Assembly: GCF_000737705.1 (NCBI RefSeq)
Contig: NZ_JPRH01000006.1
Location: 164,738 to 228,737 of the forward strand
Direction of reading: 5' to 3'
DNA: 64,000 bases
From: Chryseobacterium soli
GTDB lineage: Bacteria > Bacteroidota > Bacteroidia > Flavobacteriales > Weeksellaceae
Every line of letters begins with the position of its first letter. Position 1 is the first letter of the stretch. The notes beneath the pieces are model-generated. The model did not search any database and was not told where the DNA came from. It saw only the letters and a program-made list of their open reading frames with translations. Position numbers and translations under genes: made by a program. Below, piece after piece: positions 8,921 through 18,063 of this stretch.

Positions 8921-10681
8921 TTATTCTGATTTTACTACCTCTGTTCTTTCTGAAATTCCATTGGCATTGAATGCTTCAATCTGGAAGTAATAGGCATCTG
9001 TTCGATCGGCACCGGTGAAGAAATATTCATTTTTGCCGTATACCATGATGCTTCCGTATAATTTATCCGGAGATTTCCCCCAATAGATCATATATCCGTC
9101 TGCATCAGGATTTTGCTGCCACTTCATCCAGATGCTTCTTCTTTCCCCATATTTTTTAGGATCAGCTCTTAACGGAACAAAATTCTCCACTTTTTTAGGT
9201 TTTTCACCTTGTCCTTTTCCAAAAACCCTGAAACCGCTTAAGGCAAATTTTCCGGTAGGCATTTTTAAGTTTTCCATTTTCAGAAATCTTGCCTGTGCCG
9301 GTTTTTCCAGTTCCACATAATCGTGCGGAACATCTTTGGTGTTTTTGCTTTTATCAACAATTACGCTCCATTTTTTACCATCGTTGGAACCGTATATTTT
9401 GTACTGATGCATTTTCCCGAAAGTTTTCCCCATAAACTCAACATCCTGATCGGCATAATTAATCTGAATGGCATTGATGGTAGAAACTTCACCAAGATCC
9501 GTTTGGAACCACTCACCGGAATTCCCCGTTTTTGCGCTCCAGTAGGTCTTTATATCTTCATCCACCGCATAATTGGAGTGATATCCTCCCAAGGTAGACG
9601 AAACCTGAACGGGTTTATTATAATTCAGCAGCATCCAACCGGCAAAAAGGCCTTTAGAGAAATCTTTTCCCTGGGCGTACTGCGGAAGAAAAGTCGGATA
9701 ATCTCCATAACTCGTATTGCTGTACATTACATCATCTTTATCAAAACCTGCAGGCCAGATTCCCAATCTTCTTTCGAAATTATTTTTAGTAGAAATAAAG
9801 ATCGTCGAAACATGCCACCAGTTCTTGAAATTATCTTCAAACGTTGCTCCATGACCGGCACCTCTTGCAAAACCTCCCGGCTTATAGGAGAATGGATTGT
9901 GCTGCTGGTATTCAAAACCTTCGAGAGGATTTTTACTCACATACACTCCATCGGAATACCCGCTGAACTCAGTTGCCGGAGCTCCGTACTGCATATAGTA
10001 TTTTCCGTTGTGCTTCGTCATCCATGCCCCTTCCACGAAAGGCTGCAAAAATACATTATCATTATACTCCCCAAATCTTTCCCAGCCATGATCTTCAGGC
10101 TTTAATTTTAAGATCGGTTTTACGAAACCTTCCGACTGCAGGGTTTTAACCTTTACTTCAGTTCCTAACAACGGCCATTCATTACTTGAACCCCAATACA
10201 GATACAATTTATTTTTATCTTCATCATAATGAAAAGCCGGATCCCAGGCACCCACTTTTAAGGTATCTACGGCAATCTTCCAGTCATCTTTTGTAGGATT
10301 GGTACTTTTCCAGATCGGAAAATCCTGCTCCCAGGTTGATCCGAATACATACAGCGTATCTTTCATTGCCCAAACAGCAGGTGCATTAAGGTCATGGATG
10401 TATTTTTTATCTCTGAGGAATTTTCTTTTCACAAATTTCCAGTCGAGCATATCATCACTGTACCAGTAACCTTCCTGATTGGTTGAAAAAAGGAATAGTT
10501 TATTTTTAAAATTAACGATCACTGGATCAGCGGTTGCCCGGTGTTTCCCCTGTTTTGAGAAAATTTCGAAAGGCGTGTATCCGTAATCGATATTAATTGG
10601 ATTACAAAATGTTTTCTGCTGTCCCTGTAAGCCCATTCCAAGGAAAATGGCTACCCAAAAAAAGTACTTGTACATCTTCAT
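8921..10681 (-). CDS. Secreted family-43-like glycoside hydrolase with discoidin and FN3-like domains
   Basis: A 586-residue exported enzyme with a signal peptide ending near GLQGQ. The five-bladed-propeller GH43-type catalytic domain covers about 25-330, with the three expected carboxylates visible: Asp52 (ATADPV, base), Asp147 (AWDPAF, pKa modulator) and Glu217 (VEGAW, acid). A galactose-binding-like F5/8 type C domain follows at about 350-490 (YWSAKTGNSGEWFQTDLG), then a fibronectin-III-like domain at about 495-586. Family members act on arabinan, xylan or related side chains; the exact glycan is not readable. It is monocistronic, 22 bp downstream of the polyamine cluster's last gene, so readthrough into it is possible. 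Confidence 0.85.
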   Translation of the reverse strand: MKMYKYFFWVAIFLGMGLQGQQKTFCNPINIDYGYTPFEIFSKQGKHRATADPVIVNFKNKLFLFSTNQEGYWYSDDMLDWKFVKRKFLRDKKYIHDLNAPAVWAMKDTLYVFGSTWEQDFPIWKSTNPTKDDWKIAVDTLKVGAWDPAFHYDEDKNKLYLYWGSSNEWPLLGTEVKVKTLQSEGFVKPILKLKPEDHGWERFGEYNDNVFLQPFVEGAWMTKHNGKYYMQYGAPATEFSGYSDGVYVSKNPLEGFEYQQHNPFSYKPGGFARGAGHGATFEDNFKNWWHVSTIFISTKNNFERRLGIWPAGFDKDDVMYSNTSYGDYPTFLPQYAQGKDFSKGLFAGWMLLNYNKPVQVSSTLGGYHSNYAVDEDIKTYWSAKTGNSGEWFQTDLGEVSTINAIQINYADQDVEFMGKTFGKMHQYKIYGSNDGKKWSVIVDKSKNTKDVPHDYVELEKPAQARFLKMENLKMPTGKFALSGFRVFGKGQGEKPKKVENFVPLRADPKKYGERRSIWMKWQQNPDADGYMIYWGKSPDKLYGSIMVYGKNEYFFTGADRTDAYYFQIEAFNANGISERTEVVKSE

Positions 10682-10703
10682 ATTTTTTGCTTAAGTCACA
10701 AAT

Positions 10704-11729
10704 TTACTTAACTTTTTTTGGTTTCCTCCAAATAAAGCCATCTAATAAATAGTGGGTTAGCTGGGGAACAACCAGCAGCGGAACTACTATCTGAAGCCAA
10801 CGTCCTGACAGATCCAGATAGAGTGAAAAGTGGTCATTCCAAACAAGAACCTCCCATAACAACTCCTCAAAGAAAGCAAATCCTATGATAACCATGATGA
10901 ATAAAAGAATTCCAAAAGCAGATTTAAAAATTGAAAACCGATGAAAAGAAGGATTTTCTCTATGTTTAATTTCCCTGATGTATATCAAAGCAATATAAGG
11001 TATTCCGTGCGAAATCACATTTAAAAAAGTAAAGACTACATCATTATTGAAATATACAATTCCGAAATACCAGGAAAGATATGTTCCGATAATTAAAGCA
11101 GTTTTTGGAATATTTATTTTTTGTGAACCGAAAAAACTGTATCCTATTTTTAGAATCCAAAATAGCAGGATGAGGCAATATAGCACGGTAGTATAAGGTA
11201 CATAATCCGGGAGCTTCTGCATCCAGCTGAACTCATTTTCTACAAACCATGTAAAGGCACGGGGCGTCCTGAACCAATACAGCATCGGATAGATCGTTGC
11301 AGAATAGATAGCAAGTGTATCTATTTTCTTGCTCCAATTATTAGGTTCAAGGCGGGCATATATTCTCATAAATCCATACTGTTGCCTGATAAAGTGGAAA
11401 ACAGCAATCAGGGCCAGAACTGACCAAAACGTAAGACTTCCCAATTGATAAAGCAACAAACCTATACCCCAGCTTACTGCCGGAATCCCCCAGTACAGGA
11501 GTTTTCTATTCTGAATTTCTTCTTTTATAAAATAGGTTTTAAATAATGTAGAATATACATGGGCAACATCAACGAATACAATAAGAAAAAGCCAGGTATA
11601 AAAAGAATAGTCATTTTCCAGATTCTGGATCTGTTGCTGAAAAAGAAAAATGATCAACAGGATGATAAAAGGCGGTGAAAGTATAAACCAGCCATCTGTT
11701 TTGGCATTATGTATCCAGGGCTGTTTCAT
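10704..11729 (-). CDS. Polytopic membrane protein with conserved-looking membrane histidines
   Basis: A 341-residue protein with about eight to nine hydrophobic segments. I do not recognise a named family. Several histidines fall inside or next to membrane segments: DVAHVY near 57, FHFIRQQY near 126, ISHGIPY near 238 and THYLL near 326. This is the kind of pattern seen in membrane di-iron or haem enzymes, so an enzyme is possible, but that is inference. Its start overlaps the stop of the FAD oxidoreductase gene by 4 bp (ATGA), so the two are translationally coupled and it belongs to the polyamine-type cluster. Confidence 0.65.
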   Translation of the reverse strand: MKQPWIHNAKTDGWFILSPPFIILLIIFLFQQQIQNLENDYSFYTWLFLIVFVDVAHVYSTLFKTYFIKEEIQNRKLLYWGIPAVSWGIGLLLYQLGSLTFWSVLALIAVFHFIRQQYGFMRIYARLEPNNWSKKIDTLAIYSATIYPMLYWFRTPRAFTWFVENEFSWMQKLPDYVPYTTVLYCLILLFWILKIGYSFFGSQKINIPKTALIIGTYLSWYFGIVYFNNDVVFTFLNVISHGIPYIALIYIREIKHRENPSFHRFSIFKSAFGILLFIMVIIGFAFFEELLWEVLVWNDHFSLYLDLSGRWLQIVVPLLVVPQLTHYLLDGFIWRKPKKVK

Positions 11730-13315
11730 ATCATTTCTTTTGCGGCTCTGATTCCCTGATAAAAAGCTTCTTCAAAAATAGAGATCCCTGATAGGTCACT
11801 GTGGGCAAAAAATATTTTACCTTCTATCGGTTGTCTGGCCTTTTCTGAATTTTCCCCAAAGATTTGTCCCGGCACAGGAGCAATCATTGCATGTCCTATT
11901 TTATGAAACTGTATTTCTGTAATAAAATCTTCAATGAGTGGATGGGCTTTTTTAAGATCCGACAAAACAAGCTCTCTGAGATGTTTTTCTTTCATATTAT
12001 AGAGCTTTTTTCTGGCTTTCCGACAATCTGCTGTTGAAAAACTCCGGTAATATGTGATTACCTTTTCTCCCATCACCAACCCAATATTCTGATGCTGATC
12101 ATTGATATATCCCAATCCTTCTGAACCATAAATCACATTATCCCATGCCAGTTCTTCATCTCCTCCGAATTCATTTTTCAGGGTGATGGTGGTCAGAAGC
12201 CAGGGAACATAGTTAAAAGATTCTGCTCTTTTCTGATTTAAAATTCGTTCATTCACAAATTGCGGAGCGGCTAACAGTATTTTTTCAGCAATGATTTTTT
12301 TTGTCTTTTTATGAAGGCTATCAAAGCTTAAAACCTCAACTTTATCTTTAATTTCAATTTCAAAAACTAAATGATTAGGTATATATTTTTCTTTGGTATA
12401 TTTTGAAAAGTAACTTGTCAGCCTTGCATTTCCCTCCGGCCATGTAAACACATGATCTTTATATTTTTCGCTCCAGTTATTTTTTCTTCCTGCAAAATAA
12501 TGAATCCCGGCCCAGGCAGAAATATACTGAATTCCTAATCCATAGTCATCTTTACAGGAGTAATCCAACAGCCAGAGTAATTCTTCTGATTTAAAATTTT
12601 GCATAGCCAGCCAGTCTTTAAACAATATTTTTTCAAGTTGCAAAGCATTTTCCACTCTGCTTGAATCATGAACGGGTATGGCAAACCAATATACTCCGTG
12701 ATCATCTTTTTTCTGACGGTACTCGTCCATCATTTTAAAAAAACGATCCAGTTCTTTTTGAGTTTCTGAAGAGATCCCTTTCTGAGGAACAATATCATTC
12801 TGCCATGCATTTTTATAAAACAGGCGTTCCTGTTGAGGAAAAGTCATTTGATATTCATCCAAAACAGGTTCACCGCTGTCATCATTTCCCGAACAGATTC
12901 CAGATTCATTTAAAAACTCGATTATTTCTATATTTTCTTTGTTCGGTAAAGGCAAATAATGAGCTCCCAAGGGAAACTTCGAAAACGCATTCTGCCCATT
13001 TGATGAGTTTCCTCCTAAATGATCTTCCATTTCAAGTAAAAGATAGTCCTTCTCCCCATTTTTGTTTAAAAACCTGCAAGCTGAAAGTCCAGAGATTCCC
13101 CCGCCTACAATGAGGTATTTTGTATGGATTTCTTCTGTAGTTTCCGGAAAATCTTTAGCCCACAGTTTATGTCCCAAAACGTGATTTGTTCCTGTAATTT
13201 TGAGCAGCATTGATTTTCCCTTCTTCCCACAATACTGCAGAAAAGGGAGTATCAAACTTCCTAAAAATAAGGTTGTAAGAAAATCTTTTCTACTGTACTT
13301 TTCCCCACTCTTCAT
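11726..13315 (-). CDS. Exported FAD-dependent amine-oxidase-like oxidoreductase
   Basis: A 529-residue flavoprotein. A Rossmann dinucleotide-binding motif (IVGGGISGLSACRFL, about 69-83) is followed by a glutamate (LLLEMEDHLGG), as in the flavin amine oxidase/protoporphyrinogen oxidase superfamily, and a matching C-terminal FAD segment lies near FFAHSDLSG. The N-terminus reads SRKDFLTTLFLGSL...LQYC. It resembles a Tat signal with RK instead of RR and ends in a lipobox, so the enzyme may be a folded, exported lipoprotein. It overlaps the aminopropyltransferase gene by 26 bp and the membrane-protein gene by 4 bp. A role in oxidising an aminopropylated product is inferred only from context. Confidence 0.75.
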   Translation of the reverse strand: MKSGEKYSRKDFLTTLFLGSLILPFLQYCGKKGKSMLLKITGTNHVLGHKLWAKDFPETTEEIHTKYLIVGGGISGLSACRFLNKNGEKDYLLLEMEDHLGGNSSNGQNAFSKFPLGAHYLPLPNKENIEIIEFLNESGICSGNDDSGEPVLDEYQMTFPQQERLFYKNAWQNDIVPQKGISSETQKELDRFFKMMDEYRQKKDDHGVYWFAIPVHDSSRVENALQLEKILFKDWLAMQNFKSEELLWLLDYSCKDDYGLGIQYISAWAGIHYFAGRKNNWSEKYKDHVFTWPEGNARLTSYFSKYTKEKYIPNHLVFEIEIKDKVEVLSFDSLHKKTKKIIAEKILLAAPQFVNERILNQKRAESFNYVPWLLTTITLKNEFGGDEELAWDNVIYGSEGLGYINDQHQNIGLVMGEKVITYYRSFSTADCRKARKKLYNMKEKHLRELVLSDLKKAHPLIEDFITEIQFHKIGHAMIAPVPGQIFGENSEKARQPIEGKIFFAHSDLSGISIFEEAFYQGIRAAKEMI

Positions 13316-14804
13316 CGAAATAGCGTACTAATATTTGATTATCCAGCCGATTTACTTCAACGTCAGCTGCCTTCATATCTTTAGTAAAATATGACAGCTG
13401 CCTGAAGTTGTAATCATAGAATTTTAAATTAGGGATCTTCCTGTAGATGGTATTATTAATAGGCTCAAAGGAAGCCATCGAAAAACCCCATTCTCCAAAG
13501 GAAGGAACATAGGTGTGATAAGCCGCCGTAAAAGGAAATATCTGATTGACGGTTTTTTCAATACACCAGAAAGATTTTGGAGCAAAATAAGGTGATGTAG
13601 TCTGAATCACTACTTTGGTATCAGGAGTCGTTAATCTTTCAAGTTCTTTATAAAACTGGAGCGAATATAATTTTCCTAAGCTGTAATTGGACGGGTCTGG
13701 AAAATCAATGATGATCACATCAAATTTTTGTTTGCATTCTTTCACCCAGATATAGGCATCTTTATTGATCACTTTAAGTTTAGGGCTTGACATTGAATTT
13801 TGGTTCAAGCCTCGCATGGTTTCATTGGTTGTAAAAAAATCGGTCATTTCTCCATCCAGATCAACCAGAGTAATATTTTTAACTTCTTTATATTTTAAAA
13901 CTTCACGTACTGCAAAACCGTCTCCGCCACCTAAAATCAGAACACGCCCAATATTTTTTGCCATAGACATCACAGGATGTACCAATGCTTCATGATAACG
14001 GTATTCATCAGTAGAGGAAAACTGCAGATTATTATTTAAATACAATCTGAACTCACGGTTATTTCTGGTGAGTACAATTCTCTGATAGGGAGAACTTTTA
14101 GTAAAAACCACATTTTCACCGTACAGTTTCTCTTCGGAATAGGATAAAATTTTATCTGAAAAAATAAAAAGTCCAAGCAACAGAATAAATGCTCCGAGGG
14201 ACTTTATCCGTAAAGAAAACGGTTTTGACAATTCCTTTTTTAAATAGAAACATAAAAAAATAGCAATGGAAATATTGATCAATCCAAAAAATAATGGTGT
14301 TTTTACAATACCTAATTTCGGAATAAGCACAAGAGGAAACAGAATGGAAGCCAACAATGCCCCAATATAATCGAAAGCAAAGACATTGGAAACTAAATCT
14401 TTAAATCCTATCCTGTCTTTTAGAATATTCATTAAAATCGGAATTTCTACTCCTACCAGGCATCCTGTAAAAAAGACAAAAAGATATAAAACGCTCTCAA
14501 AATGAGCTAGTGTATTGAATAATATGAATAAAACCACCGAGCTTATTCCACCTACAATACCTACCAGAATTTCAATTTCTACGAATTTATCGATCAGATT
14601 TCCTTTAATGAATTTTGCAAGGTAAGATCCAACCCCCATTGAAAATAAGTATACGCCAATAATGAAAGAAAACTGTTTTACAGAATCTCCCAGCAGATAG
14701 CTTGCCAGCGCGCCGGCCACCAATTCGTAGATCAGTCCGCAGGTAGCAATGACAAATACCGAGAACATAAGCAGCATCTCGAGAGGGATCCTCTTTTTAT
14801 CCAT
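13290..14804 (-). CDS. Membrane-anchored spermidine-synthase-like aminopropyltransferase
   Basis: A 504-residue fusion of an N-terminal membrane domain (about seven to eight helices, residues 10-220) and a C-terminal spermidine-synthase fold. The soluble part has the substrate-side motif LQFSSTDEYRYHE (260-272), the decarboxy-AdoMet-binding GGGDG (292-296), an acidic VDLDGE (314-319) and DFPDP (367-371), matching the DxxDP of true aminopropyltransferases, so it looks catalytically intact. Plain SpeE proteins lack the membrane part. The gene overlaps the DUF350 gene by 8 bp and the FAD oxidoreductase gene by 26 bp. With speD upstream it would use decarboxylated AdoMet, perhaps on a membrane-associated acceptor. 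Confidence 0.85.
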   Translation of the reverse strand: MDKKRIPLEMLLMFSVFVIATCGLIYELVAGALASYLLGDSVKQFSFIIGVYLFSMGVGSYLAKFIKGNLIDKFVEIEILVGIVGGISSVVLFILFNTLAHFESVLYLFVFFTGCLVGVEIPILMNILKDRIGFKDLVSNVFAFDYIGALLASILFPLVLIPKLGIVKTPLFFGLINISIAIFLCFYLKKELSKPFSLRIKSLGAFILLLGLFIFSDKILSYSEEKLYGENVVFTKSSPYQRIVLTRNNREFRLYLNNNLQFSSTDEYRYHEALVHPVMSMAKNIGRVLILGGGDGFAVREVLKYKEVKNITLVDLDGEMTDFFTTNETMRGLNQNSMSSPKLKVINKDAYIWVKECKQKFDVIIIDFPDPSNYSLGKLYSLQFYKELERLTTPDTKVVIQTTSPYFAPKSFWCIEKTVNQIFPFTAAYHTYVPSFGEWGFSMASFEPINNTIYRKIPNLKFYDYNFRQLSYFTKDMKAADVEVNRLDNQILVRYFDEEWGKVQ

Positions 14805-15012
14805 GAATTGCTGCGCTTATAATCATTGAAATACCAATAATAAATGCTCCGAAAACTATAGCCAGAGCAATATTTTTATTTTTTGCGATCTCGTGCCCGG
14901 TTTTTTCAGGGGTAAGTTTTTCAATAATGAAATAGCAAACCAGTAAAATGGCAATTCCTAACAATGAGTAGAGAACTGAGTTGATAATTGGCAATAGATT
15001 AATTGTATCCAT
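14797..15012 (-). CDS. DUF350-type small membrane protein
   Basis: A 71-residue protein with two transmembrane helices (about 7-28 and 46-68) separated by a basic loop (EKTGHEIAKNKN). This fits the DUF350 family. DUF350 proteins are found in bacteria next to spermidine-synthase-like, DUF4178 and glutathionylspermidine-synthase-like genes, which matches this neighbourhood. Molecular function is unknown. Its end overlaps the following aminopropyltransferase gene by 8 bp. Confidence 0.75.
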   Translation of the reverse strand: MDTINLLPIINSVLYSLLGIAILLVCYFIIEKLTPEKTGHEIAKNKNIALAIVFGAFIIGISMIISAAIHG

Positions 15013-15023
15013 AGTTTATATTT

Positions 15024-15218
15024 TTATTTGTGATAATATCTGTAGAATCCGGTTCCTGATGAATGACTTCTTGTAGTTCCGTCGCGGAATGTTTCCGTTT
15101 TTGCACAGTCGCAAAAGCGGTTTCCACTATAAGTAAGATAGACAAACCAGCTTAGAAAGAATGTCCCGATAAGAACGAGCAGCCAGTTAGCTTTTATGTA
15201 ATCGAAAATTCTCTGCAT
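15024..15218 (-). CDS. Small single-pass membrane protein of unknown function
   Basis: A 64-residue protein with one transmembrane helix (about 12-31) and a polar C-terminal tail containing a CDC pair and several Ser/Thr/Arg/Tyr residues (SHSSGTGFYRYYHK). No known family recognised. It sits between the DUF4178 and DUF350 genes with gaps of 2 and 11 bp, so it is probably a real member of the operon and not a chance frame. Confidence 0.65.
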   Translation of the reverse strand: MQRIFDYIKANWLLVLIGTFFLSWFVYLTYSGNRFCDCAKTETFRDGTTRSHSSGTGFYRYYHK

Positions 15219-15220
15219 AA

Positions 15221-16687
15221 CTAAACCTGATAGGGTGAATTTGAACTGTTATTCCATTTTGCTTTTTCGAAATATCCTTTCCCGACATGGCAGATGATAC
15301 CGAATGCGATCAACAGGGTCAGAACAATCCCGAAATTCCAGAAAGAAACCGGCTGCCATATGGCTTTAATCCTGACTGACGGATTGGCTTCAGATTTTTG
15401 TGGATATCCGTATTCTATAGGAATGGCAAATGTAATAATGGAATCTAATTTCTGTATTTCTTTAGGTTGATTCAGCCAATTATTCATTCCAATAATTTCA
15501 TTTTTCAGCATGTCTCTCTGAGAATAGCTTTGAATGTTTTTAGTTTTATTATTTCTTATATAGAACTCTCCCTTATCATTCCCAATGACAGAAAAATCTC
15601 CGTTATTCAACTGATATCCCGTTTTAAAAGGGTCCGGTATCCCCCCCTCTTTTTCTGCCGAGATCAGGAAGTGATATTTCCCCGGAGCTACACCGCAAAT
15701 ATTAAATTCTTCGTTCCGGCTACCTTCATTCCAGCTTTCACCACCTTCGAATCCCGAATATCTCTCGATATCTTTTGAAGTATACCTCATTTCATTGGTC
15801 TTTTCGTTGACCAGACTTAGACTAACATTAGCCCAGGAGTTATCAACATCAGAATAAGCCTGTACCTCTAAAGGTGCCGATCCACCGGAAAGTTCGAAAC
15901 TTTTGCTCACCAGTTCCTTATCTGTGACGGATGCAAATTCTATTTCCTGTTCAAAAATGTTTGCGTTGGTTCTTGACATTACCAGATTCAGCTGGATCAG
16001 GCAGATCAGAAGAGCTGTTAAGGCCAGAATATTAATCGCCTGCCTTACATTTATATAAAAAGGCTGTACAATTCCAATTCCATAATAATTGGGAAGATCC
16101 GTAATATTGAATGCTTTTTTTACGGTTGATTTGGCAATATGTTTTCCGGTAAAATATTCAACAGAGCTATCGGATTGCTCCTGTGAGATCATTCTGCTTC
16201 CATTCACATATTCTTTGTAAGTTGCAATATTGAAGTCGAGTTTGTCTTCAAAAAAACCTGCAGCCGCATGAATCGTACATGGTGTTGTTTCATACCAGCG
16301 ATAGGTAGTATCAACAAGCTGTATTAATTTAGAACTTTTATGTTTGATATTGACCGGGGATTGAGGCAGCAGAAAAACCCAGTGCCCTTCACTTTCGCTT
16401 AAAAAAGCATCATTTCCCTTTTCATCTTTAAGATAGTATTCTCTCCAATATACATTAGTGCCATACTTCCTGGTAATAGTGCCAGTAACATGGTACTGAA
16501 TATTATTGATCAACCCTTTTTTTCCAATTTCCAATACCACATTTTCAATCGGCTTTTTTACAACCTTTAATGATGTATTTTGCGATATATCAATCAGATT
16601 AGAACATGACCTGCAAATATACTCTACTGCAGGAAAGGTAAATTCATAGTTATTATCAGTTTTACAGACTGGACAGACGTAATGCAT
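15221..16687 (-). CDS. DUF4178-domain membrane protein with N-terminal zinc ribbon
   Basis: A 488-residue protein. It opens with a zinc-ribbon pattern (CPVC at 5-8, CRSC at about 25-28). A DUF4178-type beta-domain follows (LINNIQYHVTGTI, YWREYYLKDEKG, SEGHWVFL at about 57-110), then a large extracytoplasmic-looking beta-rich region flanked by two transmembrane helices (about 215-235 and near 460-478). Biochemical role is unknown. DUF4178 proteins recur with SpeD, SpeE-like and DUF350 proteins in many bacteria, and the gene here lies 2 bp from each neighbour. It may be a scaffold for a membrane complex; that is inference. Confidence 0.75.
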   Translation of the reverse strand: MHYVCPVCKTDNNYEFTFPAVEYICRSCSNLIDISQNTSLKVVKKPIENVVLEIGKKGLINNIQYHVTGTITRKYGTNVYWREYYLKDEKGNDAFLSESEGHWVFLLPQSPVNIKHKSSKLIQLVDTTYRWYETTPCTIHAAAGFFEDKLDFNIATYKEYVNGSRMISQEQSDSSVEYFTGKHIAKSTVKKAFNITDLPNYYGIGIVQPFYINVRQAINILALTALLICLIQLNLVMSRTNANIFEQEIEFASVTDKELVSKSFELSGGSAPLEVQAYSDVDNSWANVSLSLVNEKTNEMRYTSKDIERYSGFEGGESWNEGSRNEEFNICGVAPGKYHFLISAEKEGGIPDPFKTGYQLNNGDFSVIGNDKGEFYIRNNKTKNIQSYSQRDMLKNEIIGMNNWLNQPKEIQKLDSIITFAIPIEYGYPQKSEANPSVRIKAIWQPVSFWNFGIVLTLLIAFGIICHVGKGYFEKAKWNNSSNSPYQV

Positions 16688-16689
16688 TT

Positions 16690-17049
16690 TTATCGTTGAA
16701 TCTTGTGTTTTTGAATAGTCCTGGCATTGAAATACTTTACTACCTCATCTGCTATTTTCTCAACTTTCTCCGTATTATCCTGGGAATAATTACACAGGAA
16801 AACATCAAATGTAAGCTGGCAGAACTCCGGCCAGGTATGAATACAAAGATGTGATTCTTTAAGACAAACCGCGGCAGTGAAACTTTGGTTATCAAAAACA
16901 TGACTTGTAATTCCTACAATCTCTACGTCTTTATTTTCCAACATACTTTGAGTGAATGCTAAAAAGCCGTCACTATCTAATAGCAAATCTTCCGACTCTG
17001 TTTCCAGAGTCAGAAGAATATGTAAGCCTTTACTGGCAGGTGATTCCAA
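16690..17049 (-). CDS. speD: S-adenosylmethionine decarboxylase proenzyme, bacterial SpeD/SpeH type
   Basis: Makes decarboxylated AdoMet, the aminopropyl donor for polyamine synthesis. The 119-residue length fits the short bacterial class. The self-cleavage site is intact: Glu65-Ser66 in KESHLCIHTWPE, so Ser66 would become the pyruvoyl group. His71 and Cys86, at the spacing seen in the Thermotoga enzyme (+5 and +20), complete the processing and catalytic set. It is the first gene of the tightly packed cluster leading to DUF4178, DUF350 and the SpeE-like protein, 2 bp upstream of the DUF4178 gene and 23 bp downstream of the CtlX-type gene. Confidence 0.9.
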   Translation of the reverse strand: MESPASKGLHILLTLETESEDLLLDSDGFLAFTQSMLENKDVEIVGITSHVFDNQSFTAAVCLKESHLCIHTWPEFCQLTFDVFLCNYSQDNTEKVEKIADEVVKYFNARTIQKHKIQR

Positions 17050-17072
17050 TGTGTATATTTCTTAATTATCTA

Positions 17073-17996
17073 TTATTTTTTAGGAAGAAAAACCTCAGCA
17101 AGCATACATCTTGCACTTCCTCCGCCATTCACTTCAATGGTATTGAGATCTGAATAAATAATCTCGCAGTATTTTTCAATGGCTGAAACCTGTTCCGGCG
17201 TTAATGACTGGTAAGCCGTCTGGCTCATGACCAAAAACTTCTGTCCTTCTGTGTTCTGTACCTGAAGCATATTTCCTGCAAACTGCTGCATCTGTTCTTC
17301 CGAGATTTCAATAATTTCTTTTCCGGAATTTTTGATCGTTTCAATGACTTTGCTTCTTTCCAGTTCATTATCGATACAATCCAGGCAGATGACTACAAAC
17401 TGATCTGCCACACACATCATAACGTTCGTATGATAAATGGGAAGCCTTTCTGAGCCTACGGTCTGGAAAGAATGGAAAACAACAGGCGTAAATCCATATT
17501 TTCCACAAAATTCTCTGAATAACGCTTCATCCAATCTCAAAGAAACCGATCCGTAAGCGATTTTATTATCGTGATCGAAGATCATACTTCCCGTACCTTC
17601 CAAAAAGTGTCCCTGAATTTCCGGAAGTGACCAATCGTCAATTTCAGAAACCTCAAAACCTTGGCCTTTGATCGTTTCAATAATATCATCTCTTCTTTCC
17701 ACTCTTCTGTTGGAGGCAAACATAGGATATAAAACCACCTTTCCATCGTTATGGAAGCTTACCCAGTTGTTTGGGAAAATAGAATCCGGTGTGTGAGGAT
17801 CTAATGTATCTTTTATGGTAATGACATGAATTCCCTTACCCCTTAATTTTTCAACAAAGATTTTGAATTCTGCCAGCGCTTTATTTTGAATGTCTGCGCC
17901 TTTCTGTTCAACCTGAAAGTAATTGTTTTCTGCGGTTTCCGCATTATAACCGAAAGCAATCGGTTCTATCATTAAAACGGTATCTGTTGTCTGCAT
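17073..17996 (-). CDS. ctlX: Arginine-deiminase-related hydrolase of the CtlX type
   Basis: A 307-residue guanidino-group-modifying enzyme fold (amidinotransferase superfamily). Motifs are SIFPNNWVSFH with its early Asp/Asn, EGTGSMIFD, YHTNVMMCV with the catalytic His, and NGGGSARCMLAE near the C-terminus, placing the nucleophile at Cys297. The protein matches the group annotated as citrulline-utilisation hydrolase CtlX; the substrate (citrulline or an arginine derivative) is taken from that family and is not proven here. It lies 67 bp downstream of a second superfamily member and 23 bp upstream of speD, all in one direction, which points to shared transcription with polyamine genes. Confidence 0.75.
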   Translation of the reverse strand: MQTTDTVLMIEPIAFGYNAETAENNYFQVEQKGADIQNKALAEFKIFVEKLRGKGIHVITIKDTLDPHTPDSIFPNNWVSFHNDGKVVLYPMFASNRRVERRDDIIETIKGQGFEVSEIDDWSLPEIQGHFLEGTGSMIFDHDNKIAYGSVSLRLDEALFREFCGKYGFTPVVFHSFQTVGSERLPIYHTNVMMCVADQFVVICLDCIDNELERSKVIETIKNSGKEIIEISEEQMQQFAGNMLQVQNTEGQKFLVMSQTAYQSLTPEQVSAIEKYCEIIYSDLNTIEVNGGGSARCMLAEVFLPKK

Positions 17997-18063
17997 TGTT
18001 TGTTTTATTTAAAAATTAAAAGATTGAAAGACTAAAATCATTCTTTCAAACCTAAAACCTCCC

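Noticed and set aside
9323..10105. A 260-codon open frame on the plus strand opposite the GH43-like gene
   Set aside because: It is fully antisense to a gene with clear catalytic motifs and shows no signal, domain or promoter; it is a shadow of codon usage.
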